Positions 23,801 through 36,900 of a stretch of DNA of 64,000 nt are shown one piece after another; positions within the stretch are counted from its first letter, which is position 1; the number at the start of each line of letters is the position of its first letter. The translations under genes and the position numbers were made by a program. The DNA comes from Larus michahellis. Lineage: Eukaryota; Chordata; Aves; Charadriiformes; Laridae. The DNA lies in the NCBI RefSeq assembly GCF_964199755.1, contig NC_133930.1:30743071-30807070 (forward strand). Direction: 5' to 3'. The notes under the pieces are model-generated. The model saw only the letters and a program-made list of their open reading frames with translations, was not told where the DNA came from and searched no databases.

Positions 23801-26800
23801 GGCATTTAGTAAAAAAACAATGAAAAGGAGCTTTCCTTCATTTCAGTGGATGAGAACTAGTTGTACTCTTTCAAGCAATTAGGTAAACACTTTTAATTGG
23901 TTTAGTTCTTCACATGAAATTTACCTTGGGAATGACCTGTTTTGAAGCTATTCCCTGTGAAGACCAAACCAATCTAACTACTGTTTCTGCCTCCCGTGCA
24001 ACCACCTCAGCGATGTCTTTTATAACCCCACAGGAGGCAGGCCAGGAAGCTTGATGGCTGGTGAGACGTATCCCTTTCCCTAAGGGAGAACTTTCACGCT
24101 TTATTTTGCATGTTGGCCTCGGTGTGAGGGAGAACACTTGCAGGAACTGCTTATCTAAAAACATTCCTCCTCCAAGAAGAGTAGTTTGTGGAAGCTATTT
24201 CTGGATCCTGAAATGCTCTCTCTGAGAGCTCCAATATGTGGTTTATTTCCATTACGCCACAGACAGTGGAATGAGGAACCAATGTTTTTAAATGTAATAG
24301 TTGCTGGGTACCGTTTTTTTTTGGAAATAGGAAATGAAAACAGCTGAATTTTATTTATTGTTTTAACTACAAAGAAAAGACCTAACCAATGTGACTGGAA
24401 TTCAAAAATTCCTATGCAGAAAAAGAAAAGCAACTGACATGGGGTTGATGTTGTTTGTATTAAAGTAATTCCACAGGAAGAGTGAAAGTTACCAGTTAAT
24501 TAAAATTATGTAGAGTATGACATCACAATTACTTAATTAAAGCGGCGTTACCCAAGCGATGGCTTGTGGGACAGACCTCTCTCTTTATAAGAAGTGCCTC
24601 TTAGGTGGTTTGCACAGGTACCTAGCAGGGACCTTTTTGAATCCAGGCAGGGAGATTTACTTCTTTGTGCAATCCCTGTGCTTCTGCTAGTTTTAACTAA
24701 AATTGGCCAAAAGATTCAAAAGCAAACCAGCCATGCTAAAGATACTTATTAATTTATTTTTAACCTAAAATGTGTTGATGTTAGAGTTCTGTCAGTGTGC
24801 ACATTTGATACCAACATTGACATTTAGATGCTTCCTGCAGTAACGTGCTTTTCTAGAAATATTGTAAAGCAAAGCGTCTCATACTGACTCTCATTTGAGC
24901 AATAATTACTTACCACTTTTGAAAAATCAGCACAAGGCATATTTTTGTAATTTTATTTCAAACTGAAATATTTTAAATATTTCTGATTTTAAATTAAACT
25001 CTGCGCATCCTCTTTCAGGACTGTGAATCAAAACACAAGTTGCTATTACTTTGTGCTACCCACCAAAAGTAAAACTGAATAGAAACAAAAATGAAACTCT
25101 GTCTCTTTGCTTCACTGTCTAATACCAAGATGAGAATACCAAGTGGAAAAATTAGCTACAAACCAATGAAATTGTTTCACTTTGAATTTACTGTAAGCAA
25201 TTTGAAGAGTTTTAGGAGCAGTTCATAAAAGGTTCTTGTTCGCATACTTATGTGTGTATTAAAGGTTCTTGCTTTTCAAGTCCCTGGCGATTGATGTGAA
25301 TACAGTAGGCAGTTTCAAAAATGTACAAGATAAACTTGGTTCAGTTTTATGACCTTAACTTCCATATTGTATTCAAGTAGCCTAGTAATTGTATTGTAAT
25401 CATAGATAAAACTGCAAAAAAAAATATTCAAAAATATCATTAAGGTTGAGCTCTCCAGTGAGGAAATTCCAAAATTTCAACAGTTGACCTTAAAGGGATT
25501 TAGTTACCCTGTTCTGTTGTCTTTTGTCTTTTTATTTTCTAGCTGTATCACACTCACATCCTGTCACACTGGCTAAGGCTGATTAAATTACACGAACCGA
25601 TTAAATAATAATAATAAAAAACCAACCAAACAACAGGATAAGAAATTACTGACTGAAATGGATTTATATAAACATTAACTTTTGAAGCTTCCTGACTTTG
25701 AGAGAGAGATAAGTGTTGCCAAACAAGTTCAGGAAGGTTAACTGTCCATAATAATGCAAAACAAAAGCACCTTGACAGAGCTGCAGTTCATTGCATTTAA
25801 AATCGGATATCATTAATAAGTACATATTTAACGTCTAGAAACCTGAATTTTAAAAGTCTTCATCAGAAAAATCCTCATTCACTTTCCATCTAAGTGTCCG
25901 CAAATATCTTGAAACATAAGAAAAGAATCTAATATATGTACACGTGTGAAAATATCTATATCAAACAACAAACTTACTTTCCCCAAACTGGTGCCAGGTC
26001 CACCCAAGTCATTATGCAGTTCTGAACACTGCACAGGATGAAGTCCTGAAGAAGGTATTTACAGGGACCTGGGCTGGAAACTCTTAATTCTGTATTAGAG
26101 TACTTCTGGTCAATTTCTGAGTCCCTTTAAATGTTTGGAAGCAGAAATATTAGTTTATGTATATGAGGGAAGTGGGCTGTTTCCCATGTTTGACTAATGT
26201 AAGAAAGGCTGAGGTGATTTTGCTTAGATTATTCAAAAGAAAAACAAAGCAAAACAAACAAACCCTGGTCCCTCCAAAATCTGCTACAGGAGGTTTTCAA
26301 GTCAGTAGACTTCCCTACTCCCAAGAGATTTTAAAATACTTTTTCGGAGGGAGTAATAATCTATTTTCCTGGTGATGAGTAGACCCAGGAAGGCACAGCT
26401 TTAGCTCCTCTTTATTATGAATATAAATACATTCCATTTGTATAACAGTATAACCAAAACCCATACGAAATGATGTATCATTGTGTTTAGGCATCAGTTA
26501 AACACGGAGGACATCCCGCTCTAAAGATTAAACAGCCTTGGAGGAAAATACAACCAACCAAACCAAAACCTATGCAAGCAAAATTTGATTAGGAAATACA
26601 GCGTAACTCAATGGAGATCTATGCTGATGGACTCCAGAAGCAGCATCTGTATTGCACTCACCAGCAGTTTTGACTGCAGAGCCACTGGCAAACACTGCAA
26701 GCTGGGGTTTGCAGTGTCTACATTTCAAGGTTCTCCTTCAACTCAGGTTGCAGTATTATTAACTTTGCTTTGTTTCATTCTTTTAGCAGATTTTGTTAAG

Positions 26801-29800
26801 GAAGGAGAACCTCAGAGTTTTCTTACTGACTCTTTTCCTCACTGGATGGTGCTAGCACACGTTATCTGTTTACTCTGACACTAAGCAAAAAGTGGTTCCA
26901 TTTTGCTTAGAGGGTCACAGAGTGACAGTAAATCTGTGGTTCCCTGTACCGTCATTTACACCAAGCCACTTCCCATTAGTGGACTGTATTTCAAAATTCA
27001 TTTTCAAGAAGGTCTACAGTTAAGACAACTGCGTGCACTTACTTGCCTAGGCCTGCTTTTTCCAGCTGTTGGCTGCACACTAGCTTTTATCCTATAATAG
27101 GAGAAAGGCGCTGGTTCCTTAAAAGGAAATCCCATGCTGCTGCTCCGTTGTGACTCAACACACTTGGCAAGAAACGAATTTACTCCATCTCCAGATCGGA
27201 TCCACACCAACCTGTGCTGAGCCACACGGATGAGAGGGTTCACAGGCCTGGAACGTTTAATAGAGACATGGGCAGCGTGGAGATCAGTGTGGGCATTGCT
27301 GTTCACACGAGGCAATCAGCTTCATTAAAGACTAAAATAAAAAGATACTTAATATTTCTCTATTTGCAGAAAACCTATCGGAAACTATAGCCAGAATAAC
27401 TCAATTTGAAAGATACAGATGAAAAGCTTATGCACTACACATGCTTGATTTGTGTATATGCTACCAATATAGGTAAGCAATACAGCAATACCACTACGTT
27501 GTCTTTTTTTAATCCAAATTTTATTGCCGCTGCACAGCCGGCATGCACACCCCCATCACACAAACCAAGAATCTGTCAGGTAGAGCACTATTTCTGATCA
27601 CTGTAGGCTACAAAGCGGACTTCTTCACTGTTTTCTCCTTGTAACTGCATGGAGAGAATCCCAGAGAGCTGTTGGGAAGCGGCAGCTTACCCAGGCCCTG
27701 GGGGGCGCCATGGAAGGGAAATTGGGCGGTTACAGATACAGAGGAGGGGGAGAGCATAATCTGATTTTATTCCTCTCTGTTTTATAGAAGCCCTTGTACT
27801 GCATTAGTCATTGTAGTGTCTGAGTGCTTTCCAGTTGCTCAGCAATTGAACTGGTGCCTGTTCTGGTGGGGTTTTTTTCTGTGTTGCTTTGGGGTTTTTT
27901 TCAAATTTTCGCTCTGGGATTGCTGTATGATGCAGCCTGATCAAGAACACGGCGGGGCTGTTAGACAAAGTGGGGTCAAAGAAGTGCATCTTCCACCAGG
28001 AGCAGTGTTCAGGGCAGAATTTAGTGTCTGGGGAGGAACATTTTTCATCCTTAGGTATATGCTCCCAGGTACCTATATATACCTATATGGGTATATGGTA
28101 CATGTCTTTGCAGAAATGCATCATGGTGGTTTTTTAGGTGCTCTCTACTGTCTCTCAGAGGAATGGTTATCAAGTGAATGTCTAGAAGGGAACGAACTCA
28201 TACTTGCCGTTGGAACCCTCAAAGCCAAGAGGTGGCTCTCCTCCCTATTTTTTTTTTTTCCTCAAAGTGGGTGAATTAGAAGTGTGTCCTTTCGGGAGCT
28301 GAATCATATGCAAACCTGTATTTGCAGGTGCTTGTTCCTCTTTTCTCCTCCAGGAAGGAGGTATTCAGTCACATCACCCAAGGAAACAGGCTTCAGATAA
28401 TGATTACAAATAATGAAAAAGTTTCTTTCAAGAGCGTTCTTTGTGCCATATATTTAAAGAAAAAGCACCTTTTTTTAACCAAAATATGTTTTTCTCGAAG
28501 GCTGGGCCTACACAAAGAGGAAAAAAACTATTACAACATATATACTTATCTTTAAAGAGTAAGAATTTTACATCCTACTCCAAAAGCAGAAGGAAAAGTG
28601 AACTACGTGCAGTCTGACTTCATAGATTTGACTTAAATAAGTAACTTCCTTAGTCTTGTTCCACTTTGTGAAGGCTTTGCAAATAATCCCCCCACCCTCA
28701 ATACAGAACGTGCTTGGATTTTAATTTCATCTGAAAATGATAAATCTAAATCCAACTATGAGAATTTTTGAAGTAACTACAACAAAACTGCTTCTATCAG
28801 TTTTAGTTCTTTGAATATGAAAATGAAACAAAATCTATTTCCTGGTCTGTATGCTGGTCTCAGAATTTAGAACACAGAAGTAATCAAGAAAGTAAAACTA
28901 AGCCTTTTGCACAGATGGCAAGTTTTGAATCTCGCTTTGAAAAGCAAACTCACTCTGAAGTTGCTACAACAGTTGTAAAAATCACATTTTGTGTATAATT
29001 ACTGGTATTATTACCCATTATTTGGGGGTATGTTTACCAAGTTTAGTGTTTTACACCCCTATTTAATTTAGGGTTCTGTGGTTATGCCTGTGTTACTATA
29101 CCCCACACATATTTGTGTTTGCCATGGTGTGAACACATGAAATGAAATGTGTAAACAGGATGTAGATAAGTGATAATTCAGTACTTTTCAGTTCCCCCAT
29201 GTCACAGGCTGACACTTGTACATGCAAATGTATGGAGACTGTGTATTCTCATTTAGCAAAGAAAAACCAAAGGGGAGTTTTTACATGGTAAGAAGATGCA
29301 AATCTGAGATGCTGACAGGGTTTGGCTGCAGATGCCTTTTAAAGGACTTGTTAAAAATTAACAGAGTAGCACAAACACTGTTGAAAGTAATGAACAACCC
29401 TGAACAGACTAGTGAAAAAGGATAATTCACAGGACAATAATGTTTCTTGCTATACTATGCTAAAATGTGTTTAAACTAATTATAAGAGAAGACAAATAGA
29501 AGTAAAAATGCCTGCTATCATTAGATAAGCTGTAATGTTTGGAGTCCTAACGTAGACAGGACTTTCACAATCTCGTCAACTGATGGTGTGCTTTATCAGT
29601 CAAGATTTTGGCACGTTTTGCAGGTCCAACTAAAGCTGACCCTGACAAAATGTTGAACCTTAATCATATAAGGATTTCTCACCCATTTCAGTAAAATTCT
29701 TTGCATTTGCAGGGTTCTGTCCACAGAGATCTTGACGAGTCTTACATATGCAGTGAGCACAACCAACATAGTACGCTACTCTCCTAGCCTTTCAAGTGGT

Positions 29801-30839
29801 CTGGATACCGGTGGTATATTGGCTGATTATATTTGTGAGGCATCAGAACATTTTTATCTTGCATATTGTTTCCTTTCCCTGTTTGCAAGAAGTTTTCTAT
29901 GTCGCTGCAGTACATGCTTGTGTGAGTTTTCCACATTGGAGCCTGGAGAGACATTAAAAATGAAAAGCAAATTATTAGAGGATGTAATAGCACAGAAACT
30001 TACAGTGAGATTGGGGACTATACTAGAAGAAAACATGCTGTAATTGACTTTAATTCAGAATCACCAGGTATTTTAAACAGCATGTTTAAGGAAACCAAAT
30101 ATGGAAAGCGATATATACACCAAGTTAAATTCTAGTTCTGAACTGGCCTAGATTTTGTTTTCTGTAATTTGACATTATATGACACAGGCATACTCTTCTT
30201 GTTTGCACAAACAGTAAAAAAACACACATAAGCCTGTAGAAATGACAGTAATAAGCTTGTCCTTAAAGAATGATACTTTTATTTCACACTACCAGATTGT
30301 TAGCTGACAGTTAACTGCTTGCTTTGAAATCACCAAAAGTTACAAGCATGAGTCTGTTGGTAGTTTTGAGACTCATCATTTATCAAACTTTTACATGGCT
30401 TTTTAGTTCTTCCCTGTCCCAGCTTCTGTTCTTCCTTCGTCTCCTGGATAAAGACTTCACAGTACCTATTTGCAGATCAAATCCTCTAACGCTGGTGTTC
30501 TTTCGCTAACCTGCCTCCTCTTCAGGTCAGCAGTCAAGCTCTTTCTCCTTTTGCTTGTCTGTAACAGCCAGCCTAGTTCCAGAGCCTTCAGATGAAGCAT
30601 GCTTACTTGGCATAGACAAGAAAATAAGGAACAAATGCATCACAGGAGAAGTTACAGAAAAGCGTACCTTTGCAAGGCTGTAATTGTGCAATAAATCCTG
30701 GGAGCTAGGACAGAACTAGCACACACACGCATTGCAGGAAAAAAACCAAACCACAGAAACTTGCGTTTTTCCTTTAGCCCAGCGAATACACAGACTACTG
30801 TGAAGCAGGGCCACAGCGAAGATGCACTACTTTTGTTTA
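17805..30839. other. Intergenic region upstream of the CpG island
   Basis: This 13 kb has no gene I can support. It contains a T16 tract and A-rich patch near 20,109-20,156, a nested direct/inverted repeat at 23,224-23,264, an A/C-rich patch near 26,239-26,265, and scattered TA-rich stretches. The longest open frame (27,816-28,274, + strand, 152 codons) begins inside low-complexity T/G-rich sequence, ends in a phenylalanine run coded by a T tract, and resembles no family I know. Regulatory elements for JAK2 could lie here but cannot be told from background by eye. Confidence 0.65.
23224..23264. repeat. Nested direct and inverted repeat
   Basis: ATTTCAATGCTGCAT occurs at 23,224-23,238 and 23,250-23,264 (period 26). 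GCATTGAAA at 23,235-23,243 is the exact inverse complement of TTTCAATGC at 23,251-23,259. The first copy also contains TTCAATG-CTG-CATTGAA. The unit could fold into alternative hairpins. Confidence 0.9.
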
Positions 30840-31322
30840 CCACGGACGAAGGCGGCAAGATCCGTCCCTCAAACTCCTGCTGGCCGGTCCCAGGCCCTTT
30901 GCCTCACTTCAGCTCAGTTTTTACCTCACAGCGGCTCCCACTGGCGAGGGCGGACGGGAACTCGGCCGAGACAAGCAGCCCTTGTTCCACAGGGACCGGG
31001 GGAGGCGGGGAGCGGGCAGACAGCAGCAACCGCTCGCCCAGGAGCAGTTCCCCTTCCCGCAGCCCCGCACCCCTCCTGCCCTCCCGGCGCCGCACGGGGA
31101 GCCTGCCGCCGCCGTGGCCCAGCGGTTCCCTGCTTGCGCTGCGGGCAACCCGCCGGGCCGATCACCGGCCCCTGGGAGGGTCCCCCTGGGGCGAGCGACA
31201 TCCGGCTGCGGAGGTGGATGAGGGACTGGCGACGGCAGCGCTTCTCCCTGAGGGGAGCAGGGGGAGGTGGGGGTGGGGGTGGGCGCGTCTGTTGCCGCGC
31301 TCCGCCGCGCCCCGCCCCGCGC

Positions 31323-31349
31323 GTCGCCTAGCAGCTGCGTGATGACGCA
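31323..31349 (+). promoter_or_regulatory. X-box-like plus CRE/ATF-like module
   Basis: GTCGCCTAGCAGC (31,323-31,335) is one base off an RFX-type X box, and TGATGACGCA (31,340-31,349) resembles a CREB/ATF site. The two are 4 bases apart and lie just upstream of the likely start region. The pairing recalls X1-X2 modules bound by RFX and CREB-type factors. No CCAAT Y box follows at the expected spacing. Motif matches alone do not show binding. Confidence 0.35.
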
Positions 31350-31449
31350 GACAGCGGCAGCCCGCGCGCCCCGCCCAGCGAGAAGGACGGCTGCTCCGCC
31401 CGCCCCGCCCTCGCCGTTTCCCCCCTCCCCCCCACCCCCCGGCCCCGCA

Positions 31450-31617
31450 ACGGCCGCGCCCCCGCGCGGGAGGGCGGGGCGGCCGCGCGCAGGCAGCGGG
31501 GCACAGCGCGGCTCGGCAAGCCGCTGCCGCCGCCTCCCCCGGCGACCTGCATGGGGAGAGGGAGCGGGCGCCGAGGGGATTTGCCTGCCCGCCCCGGCCT
31601 GCCCAGCCGCCGCCGGG
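31450..31617 (+). other. JAK2: Putative non-coding exon 1 of JAK2
   Basis: In human, JAK2 exon 1 is untranslated and lies in a CpG island. Here a strong donor, GGTGAGTGG, has its GT at 31,618-31,619 and follows GC-rich sequence from the island core, so an exon ending at 31,617 is plausible. The start is a guess, since such promoters have dispersed start sites. Open frames through the region (up to about 295 codons, proline/glycine/arginine-rich) arise because GC-rich DNA has few stop codons. I do not treat them as coding. Confidence 0.45.
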
Positions 31618-31654
31618 GTGAGTGGGGCCAGCGCCGCCCGCCGGCCTGTGCCCG

Positions 31655-31691
31655 GTGGGGTGGGGTGGGGTGGGGTGGGGTGTGGGGTGAG
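31655..31691 (+). repeat. (GGGGT)n tract, potential G-quadruplex
   Basis: Several tandem GGGGT units are followed by GTGGGGTGAGGG, starting about 40 bases after the putative exon 1 donor. The G-run pattern meets the simple G-quadruplex rule on the + (transcript) strand. It sits at the start of intron 1, where such tracts can influence transcription. Confidence 0.85.
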
Positions 31692-33852
31692 GGAGTGGTG
31701 GTTACACCTCGGCGTATCCCGCCGTCCCGTCTCGCCGGCGGGGGAGCTCTATGGGGCGGCCCGAGAGCCGCCTGTTGGCTGCTGCGCCCCCCCGAGCCCC
31801 GGGACCTCCGCGGGGTGTGAGGGGAGGGCGGGGGTGCGCGGCGGGGCCGGCGCTAGGCAACGCGGCTATCGGCGGGACGGCGGCCCCTGGGTAGGCCGTA
31901 CCTGGGGAGGGAGAGGGGCAGGAGGGCTGCCGGTCGGCGGGGAAGGCCCTTCGCGGCCGGCGGTGCGTGTACGGGTCACCGGGGTGCGCCCCCTCCGGGG
32001 GCCCGGCCGGTGGTGGGTCCCGCCGGGCCGGTGCGGGGGGACCGGGGGGGCCGGGGAGCCGCCGTCCCTCCGCTGGCCGCCGCGCCTCGGCGGAGGCGGT
32101 GTGTTGTGCGGGAGAACTTCCTCGAGAATACTTGTGCCGCTAAAAAATAATTAAAAAAAAATGCTTTCACGGCAGAAGGAGGGCAAACAGTCACAGAAGC
32201 ATCTGTGGTTTTTCTCTGTATGTCTGTATTGAATTTGCTTCTGGGTGGGGAAATGTTCCCTTAGATGTGGGTTATGAGTTCATGAATTTCATTTATTTTC
32301 ACAAAAGATTTTTTTATTCTTTTTTTCAGAAAAGAATTGTGGATAAAACTTCAGATTATTTTTTTTTTTTGTGCAACTGAGGTCTAATTAGAACCTGATT
32401 GGCTCTGTCTTCAAATTTCCCCTTCTCACCTCTGCAGCCTGTGACAGGTGAGAAAATAACACTGTGCTTTGGCTATTTGTAAATTATTCCTTTTGGTGTG
32501 TGGGCAGAGGGAAACATAATTGGGAAAACCGTGGTGGCTACTCATAATTCCAAATGTGACTTTAAATTTGAGATTAGTTGCTTAATAGTCAGTGTTTCTG
32601 ACATCTTAGTCCTGTACAGCTTTCCAATTTATCATCTACTTCCCCATTGGTTCTATTGTTAGTTAAATTTAATATATATGTAGTTTAAGTGAGAAAGAAA
32701 TATTTCTAAAGTTTGTATTTTATGGAAAATCAATATTGACAGGAGATTGTGCACTGTTAAAAAGGATCATTTGGATCAGTTATATGGATTAACCTTTTTT
32801 TCTTCCCCCCTGTCCTGTTTTCCTAGTAACTGATATGGGAGTAATGTAGTGATGTTCCTTGGGCATGCCGGTTTATTATCCCTGCTTAGAGTTGGTGACC
32901 GTAATTTGGGGATTCGGTAGGAACACAGGAGCCATCGCTGTCTTCTGCTTGATAAGGATGAGTTCCAAGCGACTTCAGTAGTGTAAATGGAGAATTTTGT
33001 AGGAAACAACTTCAGTATTACAGTGTGAAATGATAGGGGGTTTAAGCAGTGGTGCACTTGCTAGAGGAGTGATAAATCAGAGCTATTTACAGAGTTTTTC
33101 ATTTTTGTATATGCCAACAATAGCAACATAGGGAAGTAGTGTTTGCTGCTGGAAAGGGAAGTTTTAATGAGCAAGAAGTTTACAGAATGCAGAAAATGGT
33201 TTGACATTCTTGTTAATTAAATCGGACTGACTGGAACTGCAGAATGGAAAATGAAAGGAGACTGCTGCTGGTTCTCACGTGTAGCTGGTGAGAGTGGTGC
33301 CTGGGCTAATAAAAATCAAAGCTGAAATCTCTGTAGAATAGCCATTTTCAAACTATGTGAAGTTAATGTTATGCACGACCAGAGAATACTACTAAAGTGA
33401 ATGTCACTGCCATCTTGTACTAGCAATGGCATCTTCTTGCTGAAGTTGTAAGAAAAGCTGTTACTGAACAGGGTTGCTGTTTTTGCCATTGGTCTCTTTA
33501 TCTCAGCTCTGGGGCATTTTTATAGTATGACCTTATGTAAACAAAAAGCTAAATGATGATGTTTGCAGCTACAGGAAATAATCTAGCATTTCAGCTGAAA
33601 GGCCCTGAAGAGGGAAATAAACAGGATTCAGAAATACAGTGATATTAAACAGATACATGAATTAAATGGTGTTCGTTATGGATAAAAGATAACTGCTATC
33701 AGAAGTTACAAAACTTGAATGAAAAATCAGATTAACATAATTAAACATGCAATAATTAATAAAGTATTTGTTTTAATGGTGTTTTGAAAAAAATAGCTGA
33801 TATGGAAGAAGGCAACCAAAACCCTGTGGCTTTTTTTTATAAAAAAGCTGGA

Positions 33853-33939
33853 GCTTTGAGTAGGAGGTTGAACTAGATGACCTCCTGAGGTGCCTTTCAA
33901 CCAAAATTATTCTATCCTAGTGGTACTATGCTATTATAG
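33853..33939 (+). mobile_element. CR1 LINE 3'-end fragment, old
   Basis: GAGTAGGAGGTTGAACTAGA, then TGACCTCCTGAGGTGCCTTT, CAACCAAAATTATTCTAT is the typical 3' UTR end of CR1 copies (GGAGGTTGGACTAGATGACC and so on). Only the last 90 bases or so remain, diverged, with the terminal octamers degraded to TATCCTAG and ACTATG. Confidence 0.88.
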
Positions 33940-36900
33940 GCTAGCATTTCTGTTATAACACCCCACCTTCTTTTTACCTTGGCTTGTATGCAATTATCAA
34001 CACTGTTATTAGGCAATACACAGTTATATTTTTTCCATTTAACTTAACAGAGCTGCTGTTTCAAAGCCTCTGACCCTGACTGTGCACTGATTTCAGTGGG
34101 TGCCATTTGAATTCATGTGTCCACCCACAGGGTTCTCAGCATGAGCCCAGTAAGATGACTAATATGAGTAAGACTAGCAAGATCTGAGTCAACATTTGAG
34201 CTCATGCTTGCATTTGTATTTTTCTAATTTGTTTCAGATGTGATTGCTTTATCAGAAGGTAAATGAGGAGCTTTCTTGAGTTCCTGGATATGAAATTTTG
34301 CAGATTATTCCATGAGGTACATCTGTCTCTATGGAGGCATGAAAAACAAAACAAAAACATGTATATACAATGAAGTTTGTTTATAGCAGTTCTGCTGGAA
34401 GAACTGTAGTCAGTTTTATTTGCTACATACAAATAGGTGCTTTTTGTTGCATGCTGTGTTGATTTAGAGAGTGTGTTATATCTCTCACTTAAATTGGTTT
34501 TGTGCCTTGTGATACAGTGAGAATTACAAGGTACAAGCGTAAGGTATCTCGTTGCCGTAAGTTGCAACCTGTGAGATGCTGGAAGAAAAAAAGTGATGCC
34601 TTACTCCAATGTTAAGCTCCCTGAGTTATGCAATACTGAGTGCAGGGAGATCTGATTCACATGGACAGTGATATAATACCCTTGTGTTATTGTGGGTATT
34701 GAGGTGCAGCTGATTTGATCTTTAAAAGTAATCCTAGCTTGTGTTCTGTCCCATTGACAGGTACTAGAAAGTTATTTTTCTGTGGAGGAAAATATAAATA
34801 CTTCTTGAGTAGACAAGTAGAATGACTTGCCTGGAAGATAACTGTCCATCTAATTTTGGTTAAGCAGTCACTGTATCACACAGTCAAACATGAATATTTA
34901 AATCTGACTTGTAGGAAAAAAAAAATCCAATGTGCTGCAGCCAACTGCTGATTTAAAGTCAATACAAGCTTTGTGAGTTGTGTCTGCATCTGTCTTTAAC
35001 AGTGATTTCCACAGTAGTGTTACACAGTTCTTTTTGTTGTTAGTAGGTTGCTTTTTTTAATCGTGGTTGAACATTTCCTTGTACTAGGAAGGGAGGCATT
35101 AGCTCTTGATGTTTTGATTTTCTGTACCTCTGTCCCTTCTTCTGGACTCTCTTCTGTTTTGTTGGTTTGCTGGTCTTTTTTCCTAGTATCTTTACTATTT
35201 GTCCGTAGCTCAGATAAGTCTATGAATTGATTCTGGTTTTCTGTTGTTTTTGTGATGTCACAAAAGACAGTATTCCAGGTGAAATGAGAATGTTTTCGAT
35301 CCCATTCTTTGTTCATTGGAACACTTTGTTTCTTGTCTTGCTAGTGCCTGTATTAAGCAGAGATTCTGTTGAGCTGCACATCCTGTGCATGGTTATTTTG
35401 TTTATCTTCTTACATTTGGCTTAAAATTCAACGCCATGTGGGAATAGCTGCAACTTATTCTTTCAGGAGTTTATTATTTTGTATTGGTTGACATCAGATC
35501 TTATCTGTCTCCTGTTTTTTCGCTTGGCTAGCTCTCAGTTTTGATTCTGCTCAAGTCTCATGTTAACCGGTTATCACTGAAGTTGTTTTTAGGTTGGTGT
35601 TTAATACTTAGTAGAAAGCTGACAAGTATATTCAATGCCAGGCCTAGGAAATAAAGCTGGAACACTTTATGGACTTAGTAAACTGAAGATTGATTACTTA
35701 GGCTATGACTTTGAAAGTGCTTATATGCTTGCATAAATACGTATAGTGTGGTATTCCTTGCTCTGCGTGCATCCCCGTGTAGAAACTTTTCACATACTTA
35801 CCTCAGTTCTTCAACTGTGTAATGTTCATGATGTAAATTTTTTTAATGACAGCCTAGTGGAGCTCTCTTTGCTGTCACCCCCTTTATCATTTTGCTTATG
35901 TGCTTGAGCAGTTGCAGTAGATTTCAGGGTTTAAGAAAGTCTTTTACAAATGTTTTAAATAAATTAATATATTATATATGTTCAAAGTGTTGTGATTAAA
36001 GTTATTTGCATGTATAATTAAGAATTAAAAAAGTTTATGTGAATTTATTGGTCTTGATGATTTCTTTTTTGTACCCTTTAGTAAGAATAATTATCAAATC
36101 AGTTGAAATCTATTTGTGAGACTTTTTTGCACAAACTAAGTAATCATTTTTCCCAAAAACAGAGTATGTGGGGAAAAGAACTGTGACTGATACTTTTTAG
36201 TGTTTTAGAGGAATAGTGTTAACATTTCTTAGTCTAGTATTGAGACTTTGCATATATAAAATGGATATCTAAGAACATGTCTAGTGTGCTTTAAATCAAT
36301 ATTTTTCCCTCCTTGTTCTCCATTAGTCTTGGTTGACTACTAACATTTTGCAGTTACAAGTAAAACGTTCATCGTTCTTCTATGTATTGTGCCTGGGTTT
36401 CCAGCAATGGGAGATATTTTGAAAGTAAGAAAAACTTTGACTTTTAAATGTCTAATCTTGCTGCATATAAACACCCAGTAAAATTGGTACCTGTATTTCT
36501 CAAACAATTTTTAGAGGCCTCAGTTGTTCAAGTGCATTTAGATTGGGAGCCCTGTTAACTTCAACATAAAATTATGGGATTGCTTGCATGGGTTCAGTTA
36601 TAGAGATAGGGCCACAGGTGGTGTCTGAGTTTTACTGAATATATTAGTTAAAACTTCACTACAAGACTAATGTAAAAGCATTTGAGGACCTAGGCTATTG
36701 GAAAACAACCATTAATTCCTAATAAAAGAGGAGTTTTTGTGAGTTAAAAGGTGCTTTGGAAACCTATTAAGATAGTCAAATAACATAGGAGGCTCTGAGG
36801 TTGTAAAGACAAAAGCCTCTTACAAATACATCTTTCAAGTGAGGTTTCACGTTGGAGGATGATGTTCAGAAAAAATATAAAGTCTGTTATGTGCGGTATA

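Larger units (their letters stand above)
30840..32130 (+). promoter_or_regulatory. JAK2: CpG-island promoter, probably JAK2
   Basis: The sequence changes abruptly from AT-rich to very GC- and CpG-rich for about 1.3 kb, then returns to AT-rich at about 32,140. It contains many Sp1-like boxes (CCCCGCCC, GGGCGGGG; for example around 31,310, 31,400 and 31,470), no TATA box and a CRE-like TGATGACGCA at 31,340. This is the pattern of a vertebrate broad-type promoter. JAK2 (cytokine-receptor tyrosine kinase) is the next gene after RCL1, in the same orientation, in human. No JAK2 coding sequence is visible, so the gene name rests on synteny alone. Confidence 0.7.

Noticed and set aside
27816..28274. 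152-codon open frame on the + strand in intergenic DNA
   Set aside because: It has no recognisable domain, includes low-complexity T/G-rich stretches and ends in a phenylalanine run from a T tract. It is consistent with chance.
31267..32154. Open frame of 295 codons on the + strand across the CpG island, with overlapping long frames in other phases and on the minus strand
   Set aside because: The composition is Pro/Gly/Arg/Ala-rich in every phase, as GC-rich DNA gives few stops. It runs through the putative splice donor and G-tract and resembles no protein family.
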